In this document: positions 43,483-53,132 of the stretch, in pieces
How the letters are laid out: the number at the start of each line of letters is the position of its first letter
Numbering within the stretch: position 1 is the stretch's first letter
Assembly (NCBI GenBank): GCA_016713885.1
Contig: JADJOF010000004.1
Location: forward strand, 372,001 to 436,000
Source of the DNA: Bdellovibrionales bacterium
GTDB lineage: Bacteria; Bdellovibrionota; Bdellovibrionia; Bdellovibrionales; JAMPXM01
Length of the DNA: 64,000 bases
Direction of reading: 5' to 3'
Made by a program: the position numbers and the translations under genes
The notes under the pieces: model-generated
Told to the model about the DNA's origin: nothing
Database searches by the model: none
The model's input: the letters and a program-made list of their open reading frames with translations, nothing else

Positions 43483-44709
43483 ATGACAGATACACCGCTC
43501 ACTCCCCACCAAAACTCAATCGAACTCTTAGACTCTCCCCTCGGAGATCAGATTGTATCAGCAATCAAACGCACAATCGGCGCTTCGAACACAACGAAAC
43601 CGCATGGCCTCCATGAACCAGAGTTTCCAGGTAACGAATGGGCCTACATTAAAGACTGTCTCGATACCAAATGGGTCTCTTCGGTCGGATCATATGTGGA
43701 TCGATTTGAAGACGATCTTGCCGACTATACCGGTGTCAAAAAAGCAATCGCGGCAGTGAATGGAACTGCAGCGTTGCAAGTTGCATATCAACTTGCGGGA
43801 GTCGCTGCTCAAAATGAAGTTCTCATGCCTGCGCTAACATTTGTCGCCACAGCGAACGCCGCCACTTATCTCGGGGCAACGCCCCACTTTGTCGATAGCT
43901 GCGAGAAGAGCCTCGGGGTCGATCCTGAAAAGCTAAAACATTACCTAGAGAGCCACACACATCAGAAAGGCGGACGCTGCATAAACAACTCTACTCAATG
44001 CCCCATCGTCGCCCTTGTCGCGATGCATACCTATGGCCACCCAGGCGACCTCGACGCGCTGCTTGAAATCTGCCAACGCCACAACATCATACTTATCGAA
44101 GACGCAGCCGAAGCTTTGGGAACCCTCTACAAGGGTAAGCACGTCGGAAATCATGGGTACATTAGCTGCCTTAGTTTCAACGGCAACAAAGTTATCACGA
44201 CCGGAGGGGGGGGTGCAATACTCACCAACGACCTCCGTCTTGCCGTACGCGCCAAACACCTCACAACAACCGCACGGCAAAACCACAAATGGGAGTTCAG
44301 CCATGACGAGGTCGGTTATAACTTCAGACTACCAAATATCAACGCAGCCCTGGGCTGCGCCCAGCTTGAGTCGCTCGATCGATTTATTTTAGAAAAACGC
44401 CATCTGGCACATCGCTATATCGCTGAATTCAACGACATCACGGACGTTCAGTTCGTAACTGAGCCGCCCCATTCAAAAAGCAACTACTGGCTCAATACAA
44501 TTCGATTAAAATCGGACGACATCTTCGTTCGTAACTCTATCCTTGAGCAAACTCATCGGGCCGGATTTATCACTCGTCCGACCTGGAAATTGATGCATCA
44601 CCTCCCTATGTATTCCAACTGCCCCCGGATGCCTCTTTCAACAGCCGAGCAACTAGAGCGCTCTCTCATCAATCTCCCCAGCAGCGCGGCTTTAGGGAGA
44701 ACGTCATGA
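43483..44709 (+). CDS. legC: LegC-family DegT/DnrJ aminotransferase
   Basis: This 408-residue PLP enzyme has the internal-aldimine lysine at Lys236 in SFNGNKVITTGGGGAIL, plus VDSCEKSLGVDP and IEDAAEALG. The sequence fits LegC, which aminates C4 of the LegB product. AAGGAG lies upstream of ATG 43483. It heads the plus-strand legionaminic operon and overlaps legG by four bases. The 182-bp gap to hisF holds the divergent control region. Confidence 0.88.
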   Translation: MTDTPLTPHQNSIELLDSPLGDQIVSAIKRTIGASNTTKPHGLHEPEFPGNEWAYIKDCLDTKWVSSVGSYVDRFEDDLADYTGVKKAIAAVNGTAALQVAYQLAGVAAQNEVLMPALTFVATANAATYLGATPHFVDSCEKSLGVDPEKLKHYLESHTHQKGGRCINNSTQCPIVALVAMHTYGHPGDLDALLEICQRHNIILIEDAAEALGTLYKGKHVGNHGYISCLSFNGNKVITTGGGGAILTNDLRLAVRAKHLTTTARQNHKWEFSHDEVGYNFRLPNINAALGCAQLESLDRFILEKRHLAHRYIAEFNDITDVQFVTEPPHSKSNYWLNTIRLKSDDIFVRNSILEQTHRAGFITRPTWKLMHHLPMYSNCPRMPLSTAEQLERSLINLPSSAALGRTS

Positions 44710-45878
44710 AGCGCAGGATTGCTGTTGTCACTGGCTCAAGAGCTGAATATGGCCTCCTCCGTTTTTTGATGAAAGCGATTCAAGGAAGCGACGATCTCGA
44801 GCTGCAAACCGCCTGCTGCGGAATGCACCTCTCCACCGAGTTTGGTGAAACATGGAGGGAAATCGAAGCCGATGGTTTTCAAATCCATGAGAGAATTGAA
44901 ATGCTCGTTGACGGAGACTCCCTCGCCGCGATGTCAAAATCTACTGGCATTGGGGTGATTGGTTTTACCGAAGCACTCGAGCGCCTCGCCCCAGATATCG
45001 TTGTTGTCCTCGGAGATCGATATGAAATCTTGTCTGCCGCCGTAGCTGCTATGCTTTTGCGTATTCCCATTGCCCACATTCATGGTGGAGAAACAACCGA
45101 GGGCGCAATCGACGAGTCGATTCGGCACGCAATAACAAAAATGTCCGCGATCCACTTTGTATCTGCCGAACCTCATCTCAAACGCGTCATTCAGTTGGGC
45201 GAGAATCCATCTCTTGTCTTCAATGTCGGAGCACCAGGACTCGATGGGATGGCAACGCTCACGCCGCTCACAAGAGCTGAGCTTGAACGCCAACTTAACG
45301 TTCAATTTGGTCCCAAAAACCTTCTTATCACCTTTCACCCAGAGACGCTGTCCAGCTTGACTCCAGAAGTACAAATTCGCGAACTTATTGCTGCACTTGA
45401 ATGCCTTCACACCGACACCCATCTCTTCTTCACAAAGCCCAACGCTGACGCCGGTGGTCGCAGAATTGCCGCTTCCATCGAAGCTTTTGCTCGCGACAAT
45501 CCTACGCGAACAAGAGTCTTTACGTCTCTCGGACAGCTCCGATATCTCAGTCTCATGAAGCAGGTCGATGCGGTAGTTGGCAATTCATCCAGCGGTCTTA
45601 TCGAAGCGCCATTCTTTCAGAAGCCGACCGTAAACATTGGGGACCGCCAAAAAGGTCGTCTGCACGGCGAAAGTGTTCTAAACTGCGAAATCGAACAACG
45701 ACAAATCCTACAAGCATTGGCGCTCGCAACAGATACTACATTTTTAAAGCAACTAATGCCGATACAGTCCCCATATGGAACACCAGGCGCCGCCAATCGA
45801 ATGCTTCGCATATTGCAGACCGCTTCGCTCGAAGCTCTACGCCAAAAGCCTTTTTTTGACCTCGATGCTTCACCTTAA
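44706..45878 (+). CDS. legG: LegG/NeuC hydrolysing NDP-sugar 2-epimerase
   Basis: This 390-residue protein begins IAVVTGSRAEYGLLRFLM and has VVVLGDRYEILSAAVAAML, HIHGGETTEGAIDESIRHA and VGNSSSGLIEAP, matching NeuC/LegG. It epimerises C2 and releases the free 2,4-diamino-6-deoxymannose used by LegI. It follows legC with an ATGA overlap. 76 bases separate it from legI. Confidence 0.9.
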   Translation: MKRRIAVVTGSRAEYGLLRFLMKAIQGSDDLELQTACCGMHLSTEFGETWREIEADGFQIHERIEMLVDGDSLAAMSKSTGIGVIGFTEALERLAPDIVVVLGDRYEILSAAVAAMLLRIPIAHIHGGETTEGAIDESIRHAITKMSAIHFVSAEPHLKRVIQLGENPSLVFNVGAPGLDGMATLTPLTRAELERQLNVQFGPKNLLITFHPETLSSLTPEVQIRELIAALECLHTDTHLFFTKPNADAGGRRIAASIEAFARDNPTRTRVFTSLGQLRYLSLMKQVDAVVGNSSSGLIEAPFFQKPTVNIGDRQKGRLHGESVLNCEIEQRQILQALALATDTTFLKQLMPIQSPYGTPGAANRMLRILQTASLEALRQKPFFDLDASP

Positions 45879-45954
45879 ACACTCGATGTCAGAGCTTGGT
45901 GTTTCACATAAAATGCCGCTACAGTGCGAAACTGAACCAATTAAGGACCACTCA

Positions 45955-47031
45955 ATGAATAAAACGACCGTCATCGCCGAAGCTGGCGTCAATCACAACG
46001 GGTCCCTTGACCTGGCATACCAGCTGGTCGATGCCGCGTCCGCGGCTGGTGCGGACTATGTTAAGTTTCAAACCTTCGTCGCCGAGCGACTTGTGACTCG
46101 AATGGCTCAAAAAGCATCTTACCAAACGCGCAACACCGATAGCTCTGGCAGTCAGTTTGAAATGCTTCGAAGTCTCGAGCTTAAACCCAAGTTTCATAGG
46201 ATCCTGGCTGACTACTCCAAAAAGAACAATATCCAGTTCCTTTCGACACCTTTCGATATTGACTCGGCCCGCTTCCTTGTCGACGAAGTCGGAATTGAAA
46301 CCATAAAGATTCCTTCAGGCGAACTCACAAATGCGCCATTTCTACTCGACATTGCACGACTTAAAAAGCCAATGATTCTTTCGACGGGTATGGCGACAAT
46401 TGGCGAAATCGAGACCGCACTAAGTATTATCGCATTTGGCCTCGTCGCACCCGCTGCAAACGAACCAAATCTTGAATCATTTCGGGCCGCGTTTCGTTCA
46501 GTGGAGGGCCAAAGATTTCTCTCTGACTATGTAAGTCTTCTTCATTGTACAACGGAGTACCCAGCGCCGCTCCATGAAGTTAATCTGTACGCGATGAAGA
46601 CAATGCGTCGAACATTTCAACTCCCAGTTGGCTATTCAGACCACACTCCTGGTATTGCAGTATCAATAGCGGCGGTCGCGCTCGGTGCACGTATAATTGA
46701 AAAACACTTTACGCTCGACAAAACACTTCCGGGGCCAGATCACAAAGCATCACTGGAAACGTCGGAGCTGAATGAGCTCATATTGGGAATTCGCGCGGTC
46801 GAGCAATCTCTTGGCTCATACGTTAAAATTCCAAGACCGTCAGAGATCCCGAACATTCCAATCGCCAGAAAGAGCCTCGTCGCCGCTCGCTCTATATCTA
46901 CGGGTGAGCTCTTTAGTCGAGAGAATCTCACAACAAAACGCCCAGGAAGTGGGGTATCCGCAATCCACTTCTGGGATTGGATCGGACAAAAAGCCTCTCA
47001 GAACTTCAACGAGGATGATTTGATAAAATGA
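45955..47031 (+). CDS. legI: LegI/NeuB nonulosonic acid synthase
   Basis: This protein of about 358 residues has a NeuB TIM barrel (VIAEAGVNHNGSLDLAYQL, STPFDIDSARFL, IPSGELTNAPFL, LLHCTTEYPAP, GYSDHTPGI). The C-terminal SAF antifreeze-like domain has SLVAARSISTGELF and KRPGSGVSAIHF. It condenses the 6-deoxy diamino sugar with phosphoenolpyruvate to form legionaminic acid. The start at 45955 matches the family; an open frame extends further upstream but overlaps legG. Confidence 0.92.
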   Translation: MNKTTVIAEAGVNHNGSLDLAYQLVDAASAAGADYVKFQTFVAERLVTRMAQKASYQTRNTDSSGSQFEMLRSLELKPKFHRILADYSKKNNIQFLSTPFDIDSARFLVDEVGIETIKIPSGELTNAPFLLDIARLKKPMILSTGMATIGEIETALSIIAFGLVAPAANEPNLESFRAAFRSVEGQRFLSDYVSLLHCTTEYPAPLHEVNLYAMKTMRRTFQLPVGYSDHTPGIAVSIAAVALGARIIEKHFTLDKTLPGPDHKASLETSELNELILGIRAVEQSLGSYVKIPRPSEIPNIPIARKSLVAARSISTGELFSRENLTTKRPGSGVSAIHFWDWIGQKASQNFNEDDLIK

Positions 47032-47981
47032 AACTCGGTTACTTTGCAGATGGACCATGGGCCCATCAGGCACTCAAGTCAATTCTCTCTAACAACCGCT
47101 TCGAAATCGCATACGTGGTGCCCCGTTGGGAATCTCAGGATCCGATTTTGAAACGCTATGCCGCAGACCTCGGAGTTCCCTTTTTTCCAGAACAAAACGT
47201 GAACTCGAACGACTTTGTATCCAAAATCAGCCAACTCAAAGCAGATATCCTCGTTTCAATGTCCTTCAATCAAATCATACGCCAGAATCTTAGAATCTCT
47301 GCGCCTCTTGGATTTATCAACTGTCATGCCGGAGCGCTTCCCTTCTATCGCGGCCGAAACATATTAAATTGGGCACTGATTAACGGCGAATCACAATTTG
47401 GTGTCACGGTTCACTACATAGACGAGGGAATCGACACAGGGGATATTATAGTTCAAGATTTTGTTGGTATTTTAGATGGTGATGACTATGCAAGTCTGCT
47501 GGAGAAAGCCTATGACCAGTGCGCGGCATCTCTCATTAAAGCGCTCAACAAGGTCGCCGATGGAACTGTGGTACGAACACCGCAGTCGACCATTCACCCT
47601 ACGGGATTTTATTGCGGTATGCGAAGACCCGGAGATGAGATTCTTAACTGGCGACAGTGTAGCAACGTTATATTCAATTTTATTCGAGGTATCGCATACC
47701 CTGGCCCGTGCGCACGAACCTGGCAAGACTCCACCGAGTGGGCAATTCTCAAAGCAAGTAAAATTCCAAATGCTCCCAACTACATAGGTACACCGGGTGA
47801 AGTCGTCGGACGGTCGGAGAGCGGGTGCATCGTCAAAACGGCAACATCCACTCTTCTGATTACAGCAGTTGCGCCGGTCACCGCCGGCATTCCGCTGGCA
47901 AATGAACACCGAGCACCAAACTGGAAAGTAGGAACACGCCTTCATCCCAAACACACCGAACTGATTGGCCGGTCGCTATGA
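47028..47981 (+). CDS. Formyltransferase-like protein inside the legionaminic operon
   Basis: This 317-residue protein has the triad Asn98/His100 in NCHAGALPFYRGRN and Asp136 in DEGIDTGDI. A C-terminal domain (YPGPCARTWQ...) resembles the OB fold of methionyl-tRNA formyltransferase. It lies between legI and ptmE with four-base overlaps on both sides. No LegH-type acetyltransferase is encoded in the window, so this enzyme may acylate the amino sugar or the finished legionaminic acid with formyl. That role is inferred. Confidence 0.8.
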   Translation: MKLGYFADGPWAHQALKSILSNNRFEIAYVVPRWESQDPILKRYAADLGVPFFPEQNVNSNDFVSKISQLKADILVSMSFNQIIRQNLRISAPLGFINCHAGALPFYRGRNILNWALINGESQFGVTVHYIDEGIDTGDIIVQDFVGILDGDDYASLLEKAYDQCAASLIKALNKVADGTVVRTPQSTIHPTGFYCGMRRPGDEILNWRQCSNVIFNFIRGIAYPGPCARTWQDSTEWAILKASKIPNAPNYIGTPGEVVGRSESGCIVKTATSTLLITAVAPVTAGIPLANEHRAPNWKVGTRLHPKHTELIGRSL

Positions 47982-49030
47982 AACCTTGGCAAAAAACTCT
48001 CCTCAAACCTCATACCGAAATTGTCAAAGCAATAGAAATCATCGACTCCGCAGGTTTGCAAATTGCACTCGTTATAGACGAACAAGATCGGCTCGTCGGC
48101 ACAATTACAGACGGCGACGTTCGACGAGCCCTACTAAAAGGGGTAGATTTACAAGGTCCGGTCACACAAATCATGAATGTTAAACCGATCTATGTTCACG
48201 CCGATGTTAGTCGAAAAAATATTCTCGAAGTTATGAAAGACCGTGGCATTCGGCATCTCCCAGTGGTCGACCGAGAACTACGCGTTGTAACAGTTGAAAC
48301 ACTAGATAGTCTCCTTGACAACCAGACCCAACCAAATCTCGTCGTTCTCATGGCTGGAGGCGAGGGGAAGCGACTCTTCCCGTTGACAAAAGACTGTCCA
48401 AAACCGCTGCTCAAGGTTGGCCCCAAACCAATTCTTCACACGATCATTGACAGCTTTGTCGCCCAGGGCTTTCGGCATTTCTATCTCTCGGTAAACTATA
48501 AGGCCGAAATGGTAGAGGACTACTTTGGTAGTGGCTCAGACTTCGGTGCCGACATTCATTACATTAGAGAGAATAGCCACCTGGGAACCGCCGGAGCATT
48601 GAGCCTTCTTCCTCAATTGCCCCAAGAGCCATTCATTGTGATGAATGGTGATCTTCTCGCAAAGGTCAACTTTCAACATCTACTCGACTTCCACTATTCT
48701 CACGGAGCGGACGCCACTGTTTGTGTTCGTCAATATGAATTTCAGGTTCCCTATGGGGTAGTCTCTGTAGAAAATGAAAACGTAAGGCGCATTGACGAAA
48801 AGCCTGTCCACGGTTTTTTTGTAAATGCCGGTATTTACGTATTCAACCCAAGCGTACTCGACTCCCTAAAGAGAGACACCCATTGTGACATGACGGACTT
48901 GCTAAAAAAACTCCTGGACGAGAATAAGTCGATTTCAGCCTTTCCCCTTCGCGAATATTGGCTAGATATCGGCAGAGCTGACGACCTCGAACGCGCCAAA
49001 CATGAATTTTTGACGAACTTTTCTAGCTAG
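47978..49030 (+). CDS. ptmE: PtmE-like CBS-domain sugar-1-phosphate nucleotidyltransferase
   Basis: This 350-residue protein has two CBS domains at about 10-120 (LVGTITDGDVRRALLKG; MKDRGIRHLPVVDRELR). A nucleotidyltransferase domain follows from about 122 with VVLMAGGEGKRLFPLTKDCP and PKPLLKVGPKPIL. The layout matches C. jejuni PtmE, which makes GDP-glucosamine for the GDP-based legionaminic route. Its presence suggests LegB and LegC act on GDP-linked sugars here. Confidence 0.85.
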   Translation: MKPWQKTLLKPHTEIVKAIEIIDSAGLQIALVIDEQDRLVGTITDGDVRRALLKGVDLQGPVTQIMNVKPIYVHADVSRKNILEVMKDRGIRHLPVVDRELRVVTVETLDSLLDNQTQPNLVVLMAGGEGKRLFPLTKDCPKPLLKVGPKPILHTIIDSFVAQGFRHFYLSVNYKAEMVEDYFGSGSDFGADIHYIRENSHLGTAGALSLLPQLPQEPFIVMNGDLLAKVNFQHLLDFHYSHGADATVCVRQYEFQVPYGVVSVENENVRRIDEKPVHGFFVNAGIYVFNPSVLDSLKRDTHCDMTDLLKKLLDENKSISAFPLREYWLDIGRADDLERAKHEFLTNFSS

Positions 49031-49038
49031 AGGTTCCC

Positions 49039-49758
49039 ATGTCGACCAGAAAACTCTGTACTATATGTGCGCGCGGCGGCTCCAAAGGAGTTCCAAATAA
49101 AAACATACGCTCGATCCGTGGATATCCATTGATCGCCATTACAGTGATTCAGGCTGTTAAAAGCGGTCTTTTTGAACACGTGGCCGTCAGTAGTGATTCA
49201 AACGAAATTCTAGATGCAGCCCATAATGCGGGAGCAGATATTCTCGTCCAGAGACCAGATCTCTTAGCCTCGGACAGTGCGGCAAAAGTACCGGCGATCA
49301 TTCATTGTGCGCAGGAGGCCGAACGTCAAACGGGACGGCAGTTTGATATCTTTGTCGATCTCGATGCTACCTCGCCGCTTCGGTTTATTTCTGACATAGA
49401 GGCTGCAGTCGAACTGCTTATTGATAAAAACTGCTCCAATGTGATTACCGGAACACCGGCGCGACACTCTCCCTATTTTAGTCTAGTCGAGGCGAAAGCT
49501 GACGGTTCGGTCGAACTTGCTAAGAACCGCGTCCCGCCGGTAGTGAGACGACAAGATGCGCCGAGCTGTTACGACATGAACGGTTCAATCTATGTTTGGA
49601 AACGCGAAAAACTTTTTTCCCAAGAAACACTGTTCCACAATGACACCCACATTTATACAATGCCAGCCGAACGATCTATCGACGTAGACACAGAGCTCGA
49701 TTTTCGATTGGTTTCATTTCTTGCAGAACAAGGAGATCGCTTTTCAAAACAATGGTGA
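49039..49758 (+). CDS. legF: LegF/NeuA CMP-nonulosonate cytidylyltransferase
   Basis: This 239-residue protein has CTICARGGSKGVPNKNIRSI (CTP-binding loop), VSSDSNEIL, RPDLLASDSAAKVPAI and DLDATSPLRF. It activates the nonulosonic acid as CMP-Leg for a glycosyltransferase. It is the last gene of the leg operon, nine bases after ptmE, and is convergent with the orphan GT-like gene. Confidence 0.9.
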   Translation: MSTRKLCTICARGGSKGVPNKNIRSIRGYPLIAITVIQAVKSGLFEHVAVSSDSNEILDAAHNAGADILVQRPDLLASDSAAKVPAIIHCAQEAERQTGRQFDIFVDLDATSPLRFISDIEAAVELLIDKNCSNVITGTPARHSPYFSLVEAKADGSVELAKNRVPPVVRRQDAPSCYDMNGSIYVWKREKLFSQETLFHNDTHIYTMPAERSIDVDTELDFRLVSFLAEQGDRFSKQW

Positions 49759-49760
49759 CA

Positions 49761-50921
49761 CTATGCCATCAACACGTTTTTGATAACAATATCAGCAAGC
49801 GGAATTTCCTCTGCGTCAGGCGACTCGATAAATCTATCAACAAACGCCTGGTAGCCACGGCTATCGACAACCAATTGAGACGTCCAGTCCACAGCGTCCG
49901 CGCTGTCGACAAATATTGGATCCTTTCCCGTATATTGCCGGTATGGAAGAATATTATCTTCGTAGTATCCACCAACAAATTCTCTAAACATCAAATGTAC
50001 GATCGGCTTTCGGAAGAGAAATGCAAAATTTTGCGACGTCGAGATGTGAGCAATTGAAAACCGCGCATCCCTTACAAGTTCGGCCGTTTGGCCTCGAACT
50101 ATTTCACGGCCGCCAAAGGGATTCGGAGTCCGCGAATAGTCCGATCGCGGATGAGCCGCAACAACGATCCGAACATCTGTAGCGCGCTCCACATCATCAA
50201 AAAAACGGCCGAGTTGAGAATAAAATCTTTCCGGAGTGATATTGATATTAATCTTCTCGAGAGCAAACTCTGGATGATATGGGGTATATTCGTCGTGATA
50301 TACGGCATACCGATCAGTCCGAGAAATTGGTCGCGGGAGAACTTCCAAATACTGATCGAAGTCAAAACAGTGAGCACCAATCCACCGTGTCCTCGGCCCA
50401 AAAGCTCCCATCGATGGACGAGCGGCGGTACCTCCAACTAAAATAAAATCCATCGGACGAATGCCGAGCATAGACAGCGGCGCTCTAAAAAAGAAATGTT
50501 CCTTAAGGTTCTTAGGATGCCGCAAAAGTCGCCGAAGACGCGAAGTCACTACCTTCTGAGAAACAGGAGCAGGGACCGCTCCAAGATGGACCATTCCCCA
50601 CTTCGCTGAGGTTCTCGACAAAGCCCTTAAAAATCCCCAAATTCGGATACGATAACCCATCTCGACCCAAACCACGTCGCTCGACGATAATGTCTTTACT
50701 TCGACAGCAAGGTCATGGTCTGTGTCAAAAACTCGAACCAAATTTCCAACAAAGGGATCTGGCGGGGTAAAGTGCGACGCAAGATCAGGATAGATCAACG
50801 GCGTACAGTCCCAGACTTCGACCACAAACCCTTTTTGCAGAATCGTTTGCAACCCAAAGCGGACATAGTCCCGATTTGTAAAAGGGAATTGCACACACAC
50901 GATAAGACGCTTGTTCGCCAT
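49761..50921 (-). CDS. Uncharacterised GT-B-like surface-glycan protein
   Basis: I do not recognise the family with certainty. The protein of about 386 residues begins LIVCVQFPFTNRDYVRFGLQ. Its C-terminal part (VVAAHPRSDY, VRDARFSIAHISTSQNFAFL, FRKPIVHLMF) looks like the donor half of a GT-B transferase, with the HPRSD segment common in glycan transferases that use CMP- or CDP-sugars. It may be the legionaminic acid transferase. The ATG at 50921 is preferred; an open frame extends to 50948. Confidence 0.5.
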   Translation of the reverse strand: MANKRLIVCVQFPFTNRDYVRFGLQTILQKGFVVEVWDCTPLIYPDLASHFTPPDPFVGNLVRVFDTDHDLAVEVKTLSSSDVVWVEMGYRIRIWGFLRALSRTSAKWGMVHLGAVPAPVSQKVVTSRLRRLLRHPKNLKEHFFFRAPLSMLGIRPMDFILVGGTAARPSMGAFGPRTRWIGAHCFDFDQYLEVLPRPISRTDRYAVYHDEYTPYHPEFALEKININITPERFYSQLGRFFDDVERATDVRIVVAAHPRSDYSRTPNPFGGREIVRGQTAELVRDARFSIAHISTSQNFAFLFRKPIVHLMFREFVGGYYEDNILPYRQYTGKDPIFVDSADAVDWTSQLVVDSRGYQAFVDRFIESPDAEEIPLADIVIKNVLMA

Positions 50922-51020
50922 ATTTCTTGAGTATGAGCCGCCCATCACACTGTCAACAATCTATTGAGACGACATAGAAAGATACGGCCGAATGTTGACG
51001 CAGCCGCCTTCGTCCCTAAT

Positions 51021-52274
51021 ATGGTTTTAATGACTGACCACGCCACACTTCCTCACGTCGCCACGCAGTCGGACACTTCCTTTGGAACCGCACTACGGTG
51101 GTGCCTCCTGTCCTGCATCCTGTTGGTATGTTTCCGTTTTCCCCTTATGGGAATTTTGCATATGAGTTATTTTACCAGAGGAGTGCTAGTCGTCCCGTTC
51201 ATAGTCGTATGGGGCTTGTTTCTATGCAGACAAACGGTTCGAATTGATTCGATTACTTTTGTCCTCATGGCCACCCTTGTGATCGGAACTCTATTTGCCA
51301 TCACGTCGCTATCAACACAAACCGCAGACGCCATTCGGCTGTTGGCCGAACTCTCATCGATGCACTTCTTTCTTATGTTTCCTCTGCTCATTTATCAGCT
51401 CAAACTTCAACGCGCCGACTATCTTTGGGTCCTTGACCACGCGACAAAAACAATAGTTTGGGCAGGTGGAATATATATAGTATTCGAATCGATCTCATAT
51501 AGAATTGGACTTTTTGAACTCGAAACACTTCGAGATCTACTTGTACCGCCAAGTTTAAAAGAGACTTTCGGCGCATCCTACGGTCCGACATATCAGAGCC
51601 ACGGCCGAGCTCTAGGAATTCTACTTGTGCCACACGCGAGTGCCTTTCTACTTGCCAGCGCCCTTGCATATCAGGCCGGGCGCATCGCTCGAGCTCCAAT
51701 CGCACGGAAAGACTGGCACATGCTCATCATTGGCTGCCTCGGTGTTTTTGCATCGGGCTCCATTATGACAACAATGATTTTACTCGCGGTCGTCACAAGA
51801 GAGCTCTTACTCAGACAGCGAATAGATGCCTTCCGTGCCCTTGTTGCCGCGGCCGTTGTCGTCGTTGCCGCAGCGATCTCACCCCTCGGCACTCGCATTA
51901 GCTTCTATCTCTCAGACATCGGATCCTATATACCGCTGTTTCTGCCCAATCTAACAGACTGTGGGAACCTCAGACTATGGAGCATACAAGACCCAAGTTC
52001 GTTTTGCCATACTGCGGAAATCAAATTCATCGGTCACATTTTTCGATATGGTCCGATACCGATCATACCCTGGATGCTGCTCGCTCTTGCTCCCGTCATG
52101 AAGTGGCGCCGAACAGTGGCGGTACCTGATCTACGACCTTCATTTCTACTCTGCCTTGTGCAAATTCTTTCGATATCTCATTACTCTAGTCTGGAGTCTT
52201 GGGGAAATAATCTTCTTTTTTCGCTCGCAGCGCTCTCACTATTCGATCTATCCGATATGCGACTCTCGTCTTGA
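51021..52274 (+). CDS. wzy: O-antigen polymerase-like membrane protein (Wzy)
   Basis: This protein of about 417 residues is highly hydrophobic with about ten to twelve membrane helices. A large hydrophilic loop sits around residues 300-340 (PNLTDCGNLRLWSIQDPSS), the topology of Wzy. Wzy proteins have little sequence conservation. Placement directly before wzz, and the absence of another candidate, support the call. A second ATG at 51030 is possible. Confidence 0.7.
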   Translation: MVLMTDHATLPHVATQSDTSFGTALRWCLLSCILLVCFRFPLMGILHMSYFTRGVLVVPFIVVWGLFLCRQTVRIDSITFVLMATLVIGTLFAITSLSTQTADAIRLLAELSSMHFFLMFPLLIYQLKLQRADYLWVLDHATKTIVWAGGIYIVFESISYRIGLFELETLRDLLVPPSLKETFGASYGPTYQSHGRALGILLVPHASAFLLASALAYQAGRIARAPIARKDWHMLIIGCLGVFASGSIMTTMILLAVVTRELLLRQRIDAFRALVAAAVVVVAAAISPLGTRISFYLSDIGSYIPLFLPNLTDCGNLRLWSIQDPSSFCHTAEIKFIGHIFRYGPIPIIPWMLLALAPVMKWRRTVAVPDLRPSFLLCLVQILSISHYSSLESWGNNLLFSLAALSLFDLSDMRLSS

Positions 52275-52298
52275 CGACGACGAAAATAGTCCGCTTAC

Positions 52299-53132
52299 AT
52301 GATACCCATGAATCACTCCAAAAATACCTTTAGCTTTCATGAACTCGCTGCTCTTCTTAAGCGACAATGGCGCGCCGTCGCAATCGTAACACTTTCTTCC
52401 TCAATGGCAGCGATACTCCTATCAACGCTTCAAGCACCAGAGTATCCCTTTGTTGCTTCCATTAGACTCGGCCATATAGGAACAATAAGTCCCCAGAAAG
52501 CCGGTTTGATTGAAAGCTCACCCGTCGTGGATATCGGAGCGATCGAAGACTTTGTTAAAGGACAGTATAACGATCCCAGCAGTGGATATGTAAAAGGAGT
52601 CGATTTTTCCAAAACGGAGACAGGACAGTGGCGCGCGCTCGTCGCAATACGAGCGAAGAGCGTAAACGAAGCTGAACTGATTTCAAGCAAACTGGAAATC
52701 TCACTTAAAAGCAATTTCGGAAAGAATTATGAGGACTTCGTCCATGAGAAGCAAGACCATCTTCAAAATCTCACTGCACTCATTGAAAAACAAAACGACA
52801 GTTTAATGAGCCTGGCGGATAAGCTTTCGCACAAACAGCCTCTTCCTGAATTGGCAATTGCTTTACTTACGCAAAATGAAATTCAAAACAACATACTTAG
52901 CGCGAGGCGAGAAGCTCGAGAAATTCAGCAGATTCTGGAGCCCCGCTATACAGTCGATTTTAAACTTTTGGGCGTGTGGAGTCCGTCAAGAATCGCTTCT
53001 CCAAGAATATTTTTAATGGCAATCGCCGGGGCCATATGCGGTCTATTTCTGTCCATCTCCTACGTACTAGCTTTTAAAGGAAGAGAATCACTCCCCCGCG
53101 AGACGACTAAGAACAAAGGCGCAGGCATCTGA
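52299..53132 (+). CDS. wzz: Chain-length determinant protein (Wzz-family)
   Basis: This 277-residue protein has an N-terminal membrane segment (about 27-47) after a FSFHELAALLKRQWRAVA cytoplasmic lead. A periplasmic region with coiled coil follows (about 140-190), then a C-terminal membrane segment (FLMAIAGAICGLFLSISYVLA, about 235-258), preceded by a Pro-containing SPSRIASP stretch. Wzz sets O-antigen length. It follows wzy by 24 bases. Its last 45 bases overlap the convergent methyltransferase gene. Confidence 0.75.
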   Translation: MIPMNHSKNTFSFHELAALLKRQWRAVAIVTLSSSMAAILLSTLQAPEYPFVASIRLGHIGTISPQKAGLIESSPVVDIGAIEDFVKGQYNDPSSGYVKGVDFSKTETGQWRALVAIRAKSVNEAELISSKLEISLKSNFGKNYEDFVHEKQDHLQNLTALIEKQNDSLMSLADKLSHKQPLPELAIALLTQNEIQNNILSARREAREIQQILEPRYTVDFKLLGVWSPSRIASPRIFLMAIAGAICGLFLSISYVLAFKGRESLPRETTKNKGAGI

